A DNA stretch of 64,000 nt from Sphingomonas abaci. GTDB taxonomy: Bacteria > Pseudomonadota > Alphaproteobacteria > Sphingomonadales > Sphingomonadaceae. The stretch spans positions 62,001 through 126,000 of the forward strand of contig NZ_JACHNY010000009.1 of NCBI RefSeq assembly GCF_014199625.1, in the 5' to 3' direction. The translations under genes were made by a program, and so were the position numbers. Below, in pieces: positions 29,409-37,616 of this stretch (its first letter is position 1; the number at the start of each line of letters is the position of its first letter). The notes below the pieces were generated by a model that worked only from the letters and a program-made list of their open reading frames with translations, searched no databases and was not told where the DNA came from.

Positions 29409-29440
29409 CGAAGCGGGCGCGGCCGTACTTGGGGTTAGGA

Positions 29441-29464
29441 TGCGGTGACCTCCGGGTCACCGCA
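29441..29464. terminator. Bidirectional hairpin between convergent genes
   Basis: A perfect 10-bp stem, TGCGGTGACC / GGTCACCGCA, with a TCCG tetraloop sits in the 67-nt gap between the convergent ppk2 and DUF2807 genes. No strong T-run follows on either side, so termination is likely but not certain. Confidence 0.6.
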
Positions 29465-29475
29465 CCGGTCCGACC

Positions 29476-30222
29476 TCAGCCGCAGCGAACGTTGCCCGCG
29501 CCCATCTTCGTCACCTTGCACTGCGCGCCGCCCTGGATGGTCACGTCGCCCGCGCCCAGGATCGTCACATCGGCGCTGCGCGTCACCGTCGCGGCGATAT
29601 CGCCGGAGCCAGCGATGGTGATGTCCGCCGATTCGCTGCGCAGCGGCTGCGCCCGCACCTTGCCCGACCCGCCGATCGACACCTCCATCTCGCGCGCGGT
29701 GCCCGCCGCCGCGATATCGCCCGAGCCGCCGATGGCGAACTCCACCTTGCGGACGTTCAGCCCCCGGACGTCCAGCGTGCCCGAGCCGCCGATATTGCCC
29801 TCGAACCGCTCGCCCTCCACCCGGTCGATGGTGATCGTGCCGGAGCCGCCGATATCGGCCCCCTGGATGCGCGGCATGGTGACGGTAAAATGCACCTTGC
29901 CGCTCTTGCCCCAGGTGACGCCCCGCTGCCGCGACAGCTTCAGCGTGTCGCCATCGCGCGAGACCTTCAGCTTGTCGAGCGCATCGGGCGAACCGGTCGC
30001 GGTCACCGAGAATGCGGGACCGACCCGCACATCGACATCGCCCGCCGCCGCGAGCGCGACAGTGGTGAACCCCTCCACCGCATAGGTGCGGCGATCGCCA
30101 CTGCCGGTGCCGGGGATGGCCGCCTCGTCCGTGTCCGGCTTGTCGCTCCAGTTCATTGAGCAGGCCGCGACCGGCATGGCCAGAATGGCGAGGGCGATGG
30201 CGGCATGACGGCGGCGAATCAT
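29476..30222 (-). CDS. DUF2807 (head GIN domain) lipoprotein
   Basis: A 248-residue lipoprotein (MIRRRHAAIALAILAMPVAAC, lipobox VAAC at the cleavage site) with a repetitive right-handed beta-helix typical of DUF2807: repeated GSG turns such as ADIGGSGTITIDRVEG, GNIGGSGTLDVRG, FAIGGSGDIAAAG, VSIGGSGKVRA, ITIAGSGDIAA. Function is unknown in the family, thought to be a surface or periplasmic envelope protein. AGGGGAG precedes ATG 30222. A perfect inverted repeat lies 17 nt further upstream. Confidence 0.85.
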   Translation of the reverse strand: MIRRRHAAIALAILAMPVAACSMNWSDKPDTDEAAIPGTGSGDRRTYAVEGFTTVALAAAGDVDVRVGPAFSVTATGSPDALDKLKVSRDGDTLKLSRQRGVTWGKSGKVHFTVTMPRIQGADIGGSGTITIDRVEGERFEGNIGGSGTLDVRGLNVRKVEFAIGGSGDIAAAGTAREMEVSIGGSGKVRAQPLRSESADITIAGSGDIAATVTRSADVTILGAGDVTIQGGAQCKVTKMGAGNVRCG

Positions 30223-30238
30223 CGGATGGTCTCCCCTG

Positions 30239-30262
30239 TGTGTATTGTTTTGATAATACACA
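30239..30262 (-). promoter_or_regulatory. Inverted repeat TGTGTATT-N8-AATACACA
   Basis: A perfect 8-bp inverted repeat (30239-30246, 30255-30262) directly upstream of the DUF2807 gene. Its layout (GTGTA...TACAC) resembles the operators of YtrA-type GntR repressors, which often control envelope-stress ABC/DUF2807 operons. No such regulator is encoded nearby, so a trans-acting factor would be needed. Confidence 0.5.
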
Positions 30263-30444
30263 TGCCACACGACTGGCAACCGTCTTGCTGGCCATGCGGC
30301 ATGGCGGCCAGTCCCCCGATGGCGGGAGCCGCGCTCCCGAATTCAGGGCCATGCGGGACAACCGCTTCACGGACACCGGTACCTGGGGCTGCCGCCGGTG
30401 CGGGAGCACGGCGCGACAGCGTGCAAGGGCGGCGCCACGAGAAA

Positions 30445-30470
30445 GGGGCGGCCCGTCGCCGGACCGCCCC
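30445..30470 (-). terminator. GC-rich hairpin after carD
   Basis: A stem GGGGCGG (30445-30451) / CCGCCCC (30464-30470) lies 27 nt beyond the stop of the CarD gene and is followed by TTTC on the minus strand. A weak but plausible intrinsic terminator. Confidence 0.5.
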
Positions 30471-30497
30471 CGTTCACCCGTCGACCGGACCGCCCGA

Positions 30498-31031
30498 TCA
30501 GGCCGCCGGCTTCTCCTTGTTGTAGATCGCGGCGGCGGCGCGCAGGATGTCGAGGATCTTCTCCAGCGCCTTGGGCTCGTCGACCTGCTCCATCGCGGCC
30601 AGCTCGCGCGCCAGCCGGCTCGCGGCGGCTTCGAAGATCTGGCGCTCGGAATAGCTCTGCTCGGGCTGGTCGTCGGCGCGGAACAGGTCACGCACCACCT
30701 CGGCGATCGAGGCCAGGTCGCCCGAGTTGATCTTCGCCTCATATTCCTGGGCGCGGCGCGACCACATGGTGCGCTTCACCTTGGGCTTGCCCTTCAGCGT
30801 CTCCATCGCCTCGCGCATCGTCTTGTCCGACGACAGCTTGCGCATTCCGACACTTTCCGCCTTATTGGTCGGCACGCGGAGCGTCATACGCTCCTTCTCG
30901 AAGCGCAGGACATAGAGTTCGAGGCTGGTGCCCGCGATTTCCTGTTTCTGCAGCTCGATCACCCGGCCCACGCCGTGCTTGGGATAGACAACATAATCGC
31001 CGACGTCGAAGAACAGCGCCTTGGCAGCCAT
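30498..31031 (-). CDS. CarD-family transcription factor
   Basis: A 177-residue RNA polymerase-binding protein. The N-terminal CarD/TRCF interaction domain starts FDVGDYVVYPKHGVGRVI and includes YVLRFEKERMTLRVPTNKAES; the C-terminal helical domain follows (about residues 70-160). It stabilises the open promoter complex, including at rRNA promoters. Position near fdxA and the SUV3-like helicase gene matches the conserved alphaproteobacterial neighbourhood. ATG 31031 gives the family N-terminus; a longer reading frame upstream is not supported. Confidence 0.95.
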   Translation of the reverse strand: MAAKALFFDVGDYVVYPKHGVGRVIELQKQEIAGTSLELYVLRFEKERMTLRVPTNKAESVGMRKLSSDKTMREAMETLKGKPKVKRTMWSRRAQEYEAKINSGDLASIAEVVRDLFRADDQPEQSYSERQIFEAAASRLARELAAMEQVDEPKALEKILDILRAAAAIYNKEKPAA

Positions 31032-31190
31032 ATAGGGCCTTTCATCGAATCGGGCGTCCGGCCATAGGGTCGGCGGACAGCCCTGAACTTGAGTGCGGAC
31101 AGGCGGGCGGCAGAAAGCGCCCGTCGCTGGCGGTCTTAACACAACGGCAAGAAAAATGCCAGCCTTTCGTCCGCTTCGGACGGGGTTGGC

Positions 31191-32222
31191 TCAGCGCGTC
31201 GCCGCCGGATCGTGCCGCGCGAGGAAGCCGCGGAGCATCGCCAGCGTCTCCGCGGGACGATCGGCGAACAAGGAATGCGCCGCACCCGGCACCACGCCAT
31301 AGTCCGCGCCCGGCACCCGCTCCGCGAACAGCGCGGCGGTGGCGGGCCGCGCCTCGTCATATTGCCCGACCAGGAACAGGGTGCGCGCGCCGTCCAGCCG
31401 GCCGAGCAGCGGCTCGCCATCATACTCGCGCAAGCTGCCGGTCGCGGAGAACTCGCTCCGGCCCCACATCGTCGCGTAGAGGCGCGCGTCGAAGCCCCGC
31501 CCCGGCCGTTCGCGCGCGCCGGCGGCCATCGCCGGCGACGCGGCCTCGCGCCGGTTGAACCGCGCATAGAATTGCGCCGTCGCCGCGTCGCAGGCGGCGC
31601 TGGCGGGCGGCGCGGACGTCTCGCAGGCGGCCAGCACGCCGCGCGTCGCAGGGGGCAGGGTCGCGCGGAGCGCATCGGCATCGGCGATCCAGCGGCGCGT
31701 CGAAATGAGCGGGCTGGCCAGCACCAGCCCGGCCAGCGGGTCCGCCGCCGCCCGCATGTGCCGCGCGCCATATTCCAGCGCGATCGTGCCGCCCCAGCTA
31801 TGCCCGCAGACATGCCAGCGGCGCACGCCCAAGCCGATCCGCACCGCCTCCAGTTCGTCCACGAAACGCGTCACCGTCCAGTTGGCCGGATCCTGCGGCC
31901 AGTCCGAGCGGCCGCTGTCGAGCTGGTCGTAGAGGATGACCGCGCGCGTATCGGCCAGCGCCAGCGCCGGCAGATAGCTGTTATGCGTACCGCCCGGCCC
32001 GCCATGCACGATCACCAGCGGCGGGCGCGATCCCTTCAGGTCGCCGTTGACGCGGACATAGACGCGCCCGCCCGGCACCGTCAGCATCGCCTCGCGCGTG
32101 GGCGCGGGGTAGGAGGCCGTCCGGGCGAGCCCGTGCCCGGCCCCGCCGGCGCCCAGGCCGGTCACGACCAGGGTGCCCAGCACGGCCCGGCGGCTGAGCG
32201 TCATCGCGCGTCTATCCGACAT
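31191..32222 (-). CDS. Alpha/beta hydrolase, proline iminopeptidase-like, exported
   Basis: A 343-residue hydrolase. The N-terminus MTLSRRAVLGTLVVTGLGAGGAG is a twin-arginine-like signal, so the enzyme should act outside the cytoplasm. The HGGPGG oxyanion motif, the nucleophile elbow GHSWGG (Ser), an Asp in VGQYDEARP and His in GAAHSLFADRP complete the triad. The sequence resembles S33 proline iminopeptidases. It sits between fdxA and carD, genes that are usually adjacent. Confidence 0.85.
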   Translation of the reverse strand: MSDRRAMTLSRRAVLGTLVVTGLGAGGAGHGLARTASYPAPTREAMLTVPGGRVYVRVNGDLKGSRPPLVIVHGGPGGTHNSYLPALALADTRAVILYDQLDSGRSDWPQDPANWTVTRFVDELEAVRIGLGVRRWHVCGHSWGGTIALEYGARHMRAAADPLAGLVLASPLISTRRWIADADALRATLPPATRGVLAACETSAPPASAACDAATAQFYARFNRREAASPAMAAGARERPGRGFDARLYATMWGRSEFSATGSLREYDGEPLLGRLDGARTLFLVGQYDEARPATAALFAERVPGADYGVVPGAAHSLFADRPAETLAMLRGFLARHDPAATR

Positions 32223-32286
32223 CACAAGTGCGGGGCGGCGCTTCGCCCCCTGGCGGCGTTCCGGACTCCCGCCGCCAAACCACCGA

Positions 32287-32628
32287 TCAATCCCCTGCGC
32301 CGGGCTCCGGCGAGAAGAACTGGTCGTACTTGTCCGCCACGCCCTTCATCGCGTCGGCGTCCGGCGGCGTCTGGTCCAGCTTGCGCGTGACGTTGGGCCA
32401 TTGGGCGGAGAAGGTGGCGTTCAGTTCCAACCACTTCTCCAGCCCGTTCTCGGTATCGGGCAGGATCGCCTCGGCCGGGCATTCGGGCTCGCACACGCCG
32501 CAGTCGATGCATTCCGACGGGTTGATGACGAGCATGTTCTCGCCCTCGTAGAAGCAATCCACCGGACAGACTTCGACACAGTCCATGTACTTGCAGCGGA
32601 TGCACGCGTCGGTGACGACGTAGGTCAT
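32287..32628 (-). CDS. fdxA: 7Fe-8S ferredoxin FdxA
   Basis: A 113-residue ferredoxin with the [3Fe-4S]/[4Fe-4S] pattern: [30 protein letters not shown], then [12 protein letters not shown]. The C-terminal extension (about residues 65-113) is typical of alphaproteobacterial FdxA. It is an electron carrier; the partner is unknown. It starts 90 nt after the S4 gene in the same direction. Confidence 0.95.
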   Translation of the reverse strand: MTYVVTDACIRCKYMDCVEVCPVDCFYEGENMLVINPSECIDCGVCEPECPAEAILPDTENGLEKWLELNATFSAQWPNVTRKLDQTPPDADAMKGVADKYDQFFSPEPGAGD

Positions 32629-32718
32629 TGGGAAAAACTCCGGGTCCGTCCTGCGGCCGGCCTGTCACGCCGGACCTGGTTGCAAGCGGCGGCTGCTAGG
32701 ACGCGAGGCGGGTCCGCG

Positions 32719-33054
32719 TCAATCAAGCTCGTCTTGCTGCGACACGTTAGCAGCTTCGCGCGGGTCCGGCGAGCCGCCCGATGTTAACTCCGTATAACTC
32801 TCACGCGCTTCCGCCGGCGGGCCGCGCCGGCCCGGCAGGGCGTCGATCCGCACCACCCGGACCTGACCATAGGCCGCGAAGGTCAGGATATTGCCCGGCC
32901 GGACCGGGCAATGCGCGCGGTCGATGGTGCGGCCATCGATCCGCATCCGCCCGGTTTCCGCCATCGCCTGCGCGGCGCTGCGCGTCTTGGCGAGCCGCGC
33001 CCACCACAGGAAGCGGTCGACCCGCATCGCGGTCCCGACGCCCTTGTCACCCAT
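32719..33054 (-). CDS. RNA-binding S4 domain protein (HSP15-like)
   Basis: A 111-residue protein with an S4 RNA-binding domain: MRVDRFLWWARLAKTRSAAQAMAETGRMRIDG..TIDRAHCPVRPGNILTF. HSP15-type proteins bind the 50S subunit carrying a stalled nascent chain. ATG 33054 overlaps the helicase 3' end by 8 nt; an internal ATG at 33027 (MRVDRF) is an alternative. Confidence 0.88.
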   Translation of the reverse strand: MGDKGVGTAMRVDRFLWWARLAKTRSAAQAMAETGRMRIDGRTIDRAHCPVRPGNILTFAAYGQVRVVRIDALPGRRGPPAEARESYTELTSGGSPDPREAANVSQQDELD

Positions 33055-35572
33055 GGCCGAACAGCCCCGACAGGCCGGCGAAGGCGTTGCCCGGATCACT
33101 CGTGACCGGCCTGGCCAAAGGTCGGGCCGGCGGCCGCCCCCGCCAGACCCAGCGTCCGGCTTCGCCCTTCAGCCCCTGGAAGCCGAGTTCGGCCATCAGC
33201 CGCGCCAGCGTCGGCGGCTCAAGTCCCATCGAGGTGGCGAGCGCGGGATCGGGCGCGAACGGCTTGCGGCCCTGGCGCGCGTCGTGCGCGGCGCGCGCGA
33301 TCCGCTCGACGAGGTCGATCCGCACCGCCTGCGCACCCAGCGGCCGGAAACCGCTGTCCAGCGTCGCGCCGGCCGTGCCGCGCGGCAGCACCGTCGCACC
33401 GTCCGGCGGCAGGGGCGAGGCGGGACCGCGCACTGCCAGAAGCGCGCGTCGCAGCGCCGCCGCCGCCGGCTTCAACAGGCGCGGGTCGAACAGGTCGAGC
33501 GCGCCGACCGTGATGCCGAGCTTGCGCAGCCGCCGCCGTTCCTCCGGCGTCAGCGCATCGAGCGACAGGCGCAAAGGCCAGCGGGGCACGAGGCCTCCCG
33601 CCGCCTCCACCGCCGCCGTCACCGCACGAAAGGCGGAGGTCGCGGCGGGATCGCGCATCGCCTCGCCCAATGCCGCCAGCACCGGCGCACGACGTGCGAC
33701 CTGCGCGATCAGCCAGCGCTCCAGCCGCGCCGCCACGCCGTCGCGCGTCCCCTTGTCGAGACAGTCGAGATCGCGGTCCAGCCGGATGCGCGGCCGGGCC
33801 AGCGTCGCGCCCGGCTCCAGCCGCGCGACGCGATGCCAGCCGCCCTCGCCCTGCCAGGCGATGGCGATGCCCCGGTCGTCGTCGAGCCCCCCTTCGTCCA
33901 GCCGGAAATCCGTGTCCGCCGCCGCGACCAATGCGGCCGCGCGCCGGCCCCGCTCGCTGCCCAGCCGCTTCTCCGCCGCCGCCAGCAACAGCCGCTTGTC
34001 GCCCGCCCGCGCGCCCGGCTCGACCGAGAAGCGGAAGCCGTCGAGCCGGCCGATCGGATGATCCTCGACCAGCACCTCGCCCTCCGGCCCGATCGTCACC
34101 GGCAGCGCTCCCGCATCCGCGCCGATCCGCCGGATGAGGGCGGTGGTGCGCTTGTCGACGAACCGCTGGGTCAGGCTGGCATGCAGGCCGTCGGACAGCC
34201 GCTCCTCGATCTCGCGGGCGCGGCCCGCCCAGTGCCGGGGATCGGCCAGCCAGTCGGGCCGCTGCGCAATATAGGCCCAGCTGCGGATCGCCGACAGCCG
34301 CCCGGCCAGCGTCTCGACATCGCCGGCCACCGTATCCAGCCGCGCGATCTCGTCGGCGAACCATTGGTGCGGCACATGTCCCCGCCCCTCGCTCAGGTGG
34401 CGGAACACCCGCTCCACGAAGCGGGCATGGGGATCGAGGCCCAGCTTGCGGAAATCGGGGATCTGGCATGCCGCCCACAGCCGCCGCACGCCGGCGACGC
34501 CGCGGGCCCGGTCCCGCACCCAGGCCTCTTCCGACAAACGCTTGAGGACCGCCAGGTCGACCGATTGCGGCGCGGCGCGGAGCGGCAGGTCGGCCGGCGG
34601 GCGCCGCTCCAGGTCGGCGACCAGCGATTCGATGCTCGACAGATCGGGATCGCCCTCGCGCCAGTAGAGGCCCTCGATGTTCGGAAAGCGATGCTCCTCG
34701 ATCGCCAGCACCTCCTCGGGCAGGAAGGCGCCCGGCCCCTCCTCGCTGACCGCGCCGAACGTGCCGTCGCGCTGGTGCCGCCCGGCGCGGCCGGCGATCT
34801 GCGCCATCTCCGCCACGGTCAGCCGCCGCTGCCGCCGCCCGTCGAACTTGTTGAGCGAGGCGAAGGCGACATGGCTGACATCCATGTTCAGCCCCATGCC
34901 GATCGCATCGGTGGCGACCAGATAATCCACCTCGCCCGCCTGGAACATCGCCACCTGGGCGTTGCGGGTGCGCGGCGACAGCGCCCCCATCACCACCGCC
35001 GCGCCGCCGCGCAGCCGCCGCAGCATCTCCGCGACCGCATAGACCTCCTCGGCGCTGAACGCGACGATCGCCGACCGCTTGGGCAGGCGGCTGATCTTCT
35101 TCGCGCCGGCATAGCTCAACGTCGAGAAGCGCGGCCGGCCGACGATCTCCGCCTTGGGGACCAGCGCCTTGACCATCGGGCGCAGCGCCTCCGAGCCCAG
35201 GATCATCGTCTCCTCGCGCCCCCGCATATGCATCAGCCGGTCGGTGAAGATATGGCCGCGCTCCGGGTCGGCGCCCAGCTGCGCCTCGTCCAGCGCGACG
35301 AAGGCGGCCTCGTGCCCCGGCATTGATTCGGCGGTGCAGAGGAACCAGCGGGCGTTGGGCGGGACGATCTTCTCCTCGCCGGTCACCAGCGCCACCTGGT
35401 CCGCGCCCTTGATCGCGACCACCCGGTCATAGACCTCGCGCGCCAAGAGGCGCAGCGGGAAGCCGATGATGCCGCTGCTATGCGCGCACATCCGCTCGAT
35501 CGCGAGATGAGTCTTGCCCGTGTTGGTGGGCCCGAGAACGGCGGTCACGCTGCCGGAGACGCGGCTGGTCAT
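33047..35572 (-). CDS. SUV3-like DEAD/DEAH-family RNA helicase
   Basis: An 841-residue helicase related to mitochondrial SUV3. Walker A is GPTNTGKTH near residue 15, motif II is VALDEAQL, and the helicase C domain contains DYLVATDAIGMGLNMDVSHVAFASL and QIAGRAGRHQRDGTFG. The C-terminal half is a helical SUV3-type region with an Arg/Lys-rich end. It is likely involved in RNA turnover. ATG 35572 puts the Walker A at the usual distance from the N-terminus; ATG 35644 adds 24 residues without family support. Confidence 0.9.
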   Translation of the reverse strand: MTSRVSGSVTAVLGPTNTGKTHLAIERMCAHSSGIIGFPLRLLAREVYDRVVAIKGADQVALVTGEEKIVPPNARWFLCTAESMPGHEAAFVALDEAQLGADPERGHIFTDRLMHMRGREETMILGSEALRPMVKALVPKAEIVGRPRFSTLSYAGAKKISRLPKRSAIVAFSAEEVYAVAEMLRRLRGGAAVVMGALSPRTRNAQVAMFQAGEVDYLVATDAIGMGLNMDVSHVAFASLNKFDGRRQRRLTVAEMAQIAGRAGRHQRDGTFGAVSEEGPGAFLPEEVLAIEEHRFPNIEGLYWREGDPDLSSIESLVADLERRPPADLPLRAAPQSVDLAVLKRLSEEAWVRDRARGVAGVRRLWAACQIPDFRKLGLDPHARFVERVFRHLSEGRGHVPHQWFADEIARLDTVAGDVETLAGRLSAIRSWAYIAQRPDWLADPRHWAGRAREIEERLSDGLHASLTQRFVDKRTTALIRRIGADAGALPVTIGPEGEVLVEDHPIGRLDGFRFSVEPGARAGDKRLLLAAAEKRLGSERGRRAAALVAAADTDFRLDEGGLDDDRGIAIAWQGEGGWHRVARLEPGATLARPRIRLDRDLDCLDKGTRDGVAARLERWLIAQVARRAPVLAALGEAMRDPAATSAFRAVTAAVEAAGGLVPRWPLRLSLDALTPEERRRLRKLGITVGALDLFDPRLLKPAAAALRRALLAVRGPASPLPPDGATVLPRGTAGATLDSGFRPLGAQAVRIDLVERIARAAHDARQGRKPFAPDPALATSMGLEPPTLARLMAELGFQGLKGEAGRWVWRGRPPARPLARPVTSDPGNAFAGLSGLFGHG

Positions 35573-35765
35573 CGACCGTACATCGGGTGTTCCGCGGCCA
35601 TGCGCAATGACAATCCGGGAGCTATCCGTCGCCGGGGCGAACATCCCGCCGCCGCCACGCCTCGTCGCAGCGAACCGGCTGGTTCATTTGACTTTAGGGA
35701 CTTCGCCCCACAGTCGAAGGCGACAGCGCGCCGGGGGCTCGGCGGCGATACCGAAGGCGACGTGC

Positions 35766-37226
35766 GTGTTCCTGAAGGCGGACAGAGAGCTGGAGCTGGC
35801 CGGTGGCGGCGCGGGCGGGCTGCGCCTGCGCTCGCCGGTGCCGCGCCCCCTGGCCGGCCGCGCCGCCGGGTTCGACTGGACGCCCGATCTCGGCGCCCGC
35901 ATCGGCAGCCGCGCCTGGTGGCGGGGCCTCGCCACCTGCACCGCGCTGTGCGCCGCGACTTGGACGCTGTCGCCCGGCCTTGATCGACCGCTGCCCGGCG
36001 ACGGCCCCGTGCCGCTCGCCGCTCCGGCCGCCGATCAGGCGCGCGCCCAGGCGATCGCGCCGCTCGCGCTCGGCGCCGACACCGGCCACCGCATGGCCGC
36101 CAACGACCTGGTCCGCCCGCTCGCCACCGCGCCGGAGCGCCCCAGCATCGAACTGGGCGTGACCCTGGGCGACGGCGACGGTTTCCAGCGCGCGCTGACC
36201 CGCGCCGGGGTCGGCCGCCGCGACGCGGAGGCGGCGGCGCGGCTGGTGGCGGAGGCGACGCCCCTGGATGCCATCCCCTCGGGCACGCGCATCGCCCTGA
36301 CGCTCGGCCGTCGCCCGACGCGCACCGTCGCGCGCCCGCTCGACCGGCTGTCCCTGCGCGCCCGCTTCGACCTGGCGATGACGCTGCGCCGGGCAGGCGA
36401 CACGCTGATCGCGGAGCGGCAGGTGATCGCCGTCGACCGCACGCCGCTGCGCCTGCAGGGGCTGGTCGGCGCCAGCCTCTATCGCTCGGCCCGCGCCGCC
36501 GGCGCGCCGGCCGGGGTGGTGGAGGCCTATATCAAGGCGCTCGCCACCCGCCTGTCGGTCGGCCGCGACCTGGGCAGCGCCGACCGGTTCGACCTGGTCA
36601 TCGCGCGCGAACGCGCCGCCACCGGCGAGACGCGGCTCGGCGATCTCCTCTATGCCGGGATCGACCAGGGCCGCCGCGCGGTGCGCCTGGTCCACTGGAC
36701 CGCGCCCGGCGATGCGGAGGCCGGCTGGTTCGACGCCGCCGGCCAGGCGGAGCGGCGCGGCTTCATGGGGATGCCGGTCGCCGGCCGGGTGACGAGCAGC
36801 TTCGGGATGCGGATGCATCCGCTGCTCGGGTTCTTGCGGATGCACAAGGGGCTGGACATCGCCGCCCCGTACGGCGCGCCCATCTATGCGGTGCTCGATG
36901 GCCGCGTGGCCAGCGCCGGGCGCAACGCCGGCTATGGCAATTTCGTCAAGCTCGGCCATGCCGGCGGCCTCGCCAGCGGCTATGGCCATATGAGCCGCAT
37001 CGCGGTGCGGCCGGGGATGCCGGTCCGCCAGGGCCAGGTGATCGGCTATATCGGCTCGACCGGACTGTCGACCGGCCCGCACCTGCACTGGGAGATGTGG
37101 CGCAACGGCCAGTCGATCAACCCGCGTAGCCTGAGCTTCATCCAAGTCGCGCGCCTGTCGGGCGAGGACCTGCGCGCCTTCCGCCGCCAGGTCGCGGCGC
37201 TGATGGCGGTGCGACCGGGGGAATAG
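35766..37226 (+). CDS. M23 family metallopeptidase
   Basis: A 486-residue envelope peptidase, divergent from the helicase gene. The LytM domain is C-terminal: GRVTSSFGMRMHPLLGFLRMHKGLDIAAPYGAPIY supplies the first His and Asp, and STGLSTGPHLHWEMWRNG gives the HxH motif. A single hydrophobic segment (about residues 65-80) and a central region resembling OapA/LysM-type modules precede it. It cleaves or activates peptidoglycan cross-link turnover during division. The start is probably GTG 35766 with GAAGG upstream; TTG alternatives exist. Confidence 0.85.
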   Translation: MFLKADRELELAGGGAGGLRLRSPVPRPLAGRAAGFDWTPDLGARIGSRAWWRGLATCTALCAATWTLSPGLDRPLPGDGPVPLAAPAADQARAQAIAPLALGADTGHRMAANDLVRPLATAPERPSIELGVTLGDGDGFQRALTRAGVGRRDAEAAARLVAEATPLDAIPSGTRIALTLGRRPTRTVARPLDRLSLRARFDLAMTLRRAGDTLIAERQVIAVDRTPLRLQGLVGASLYRSARAAGAPAGVVEAYIKALATRLSVGRDLGSADRFDLVIARERAATGETRLGDLLYAGIDQGRRAVRLVHWTAPGDAEAGWFDAAGQAERRGFMGMPVAGRVTSSFGMRMHPLLGFLRMHKGLDIAAPYGAPIYAVLDGRVASAGRNAGYGNFVKLGHAGGLASGYGHMSRIAVRPGMPVRQGQVIGYIGSTGLSTGPHLHWEMWRNGQSINPRSLSFIQVARLSGEDLRAFRRQVAALMAVRPGE

Positions 37227-37616
37227 CTCCGCTCTGCGCATCGTCGCGCGAGCCTGCCCGCCTCGATGGACGACCGGTTCGATCCGGCCTTGCCGTGAGC
37301 TTCGACGGCCCGCGCTGCGCACGTCCTGACGATATTCGAGCAAAGTTTTGAATTTGCAGCATTTTCTATAATTACAGTTTATTACGCTGTCAATTCATGA
37401 TGTCGTCGCAACATGGATTGCATCCACTTGCCCTGACTTGTACCATATTGGTATCGGCAAGGTGCGTCCCTGTTGAGGACTATTCCTCAACTGCCAGTCC
37501 GGGGGAGGTAATAGCCGAATACAGCCCGCCCCCTGCGGCCTGCGCATGGAACTCCCGAACAGATCATCATCCATCAGGATGAGGCTGGCCGATATCTTGG
37601 TGCAAAAGGGGGATTT
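37227..37616 (+). promoter_or_regulatory. Long leader of the TonB receptor with two palindromes
   Basis: This 390-nt stretch holds no gene. A perfect TATAAT lies at 37367-37372. Two inverted repeats follow: TACCA-TAT-TGGTA at 37441-37453, and GTTGAGGA-CTAT-TCCTCAAC at 37472-37491. Both could be regulator sites for a substrate-induced TonB receptor. A Shine-Dalgarno GGGGGA lies just before ATG 37617. Confidence 0.5.
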
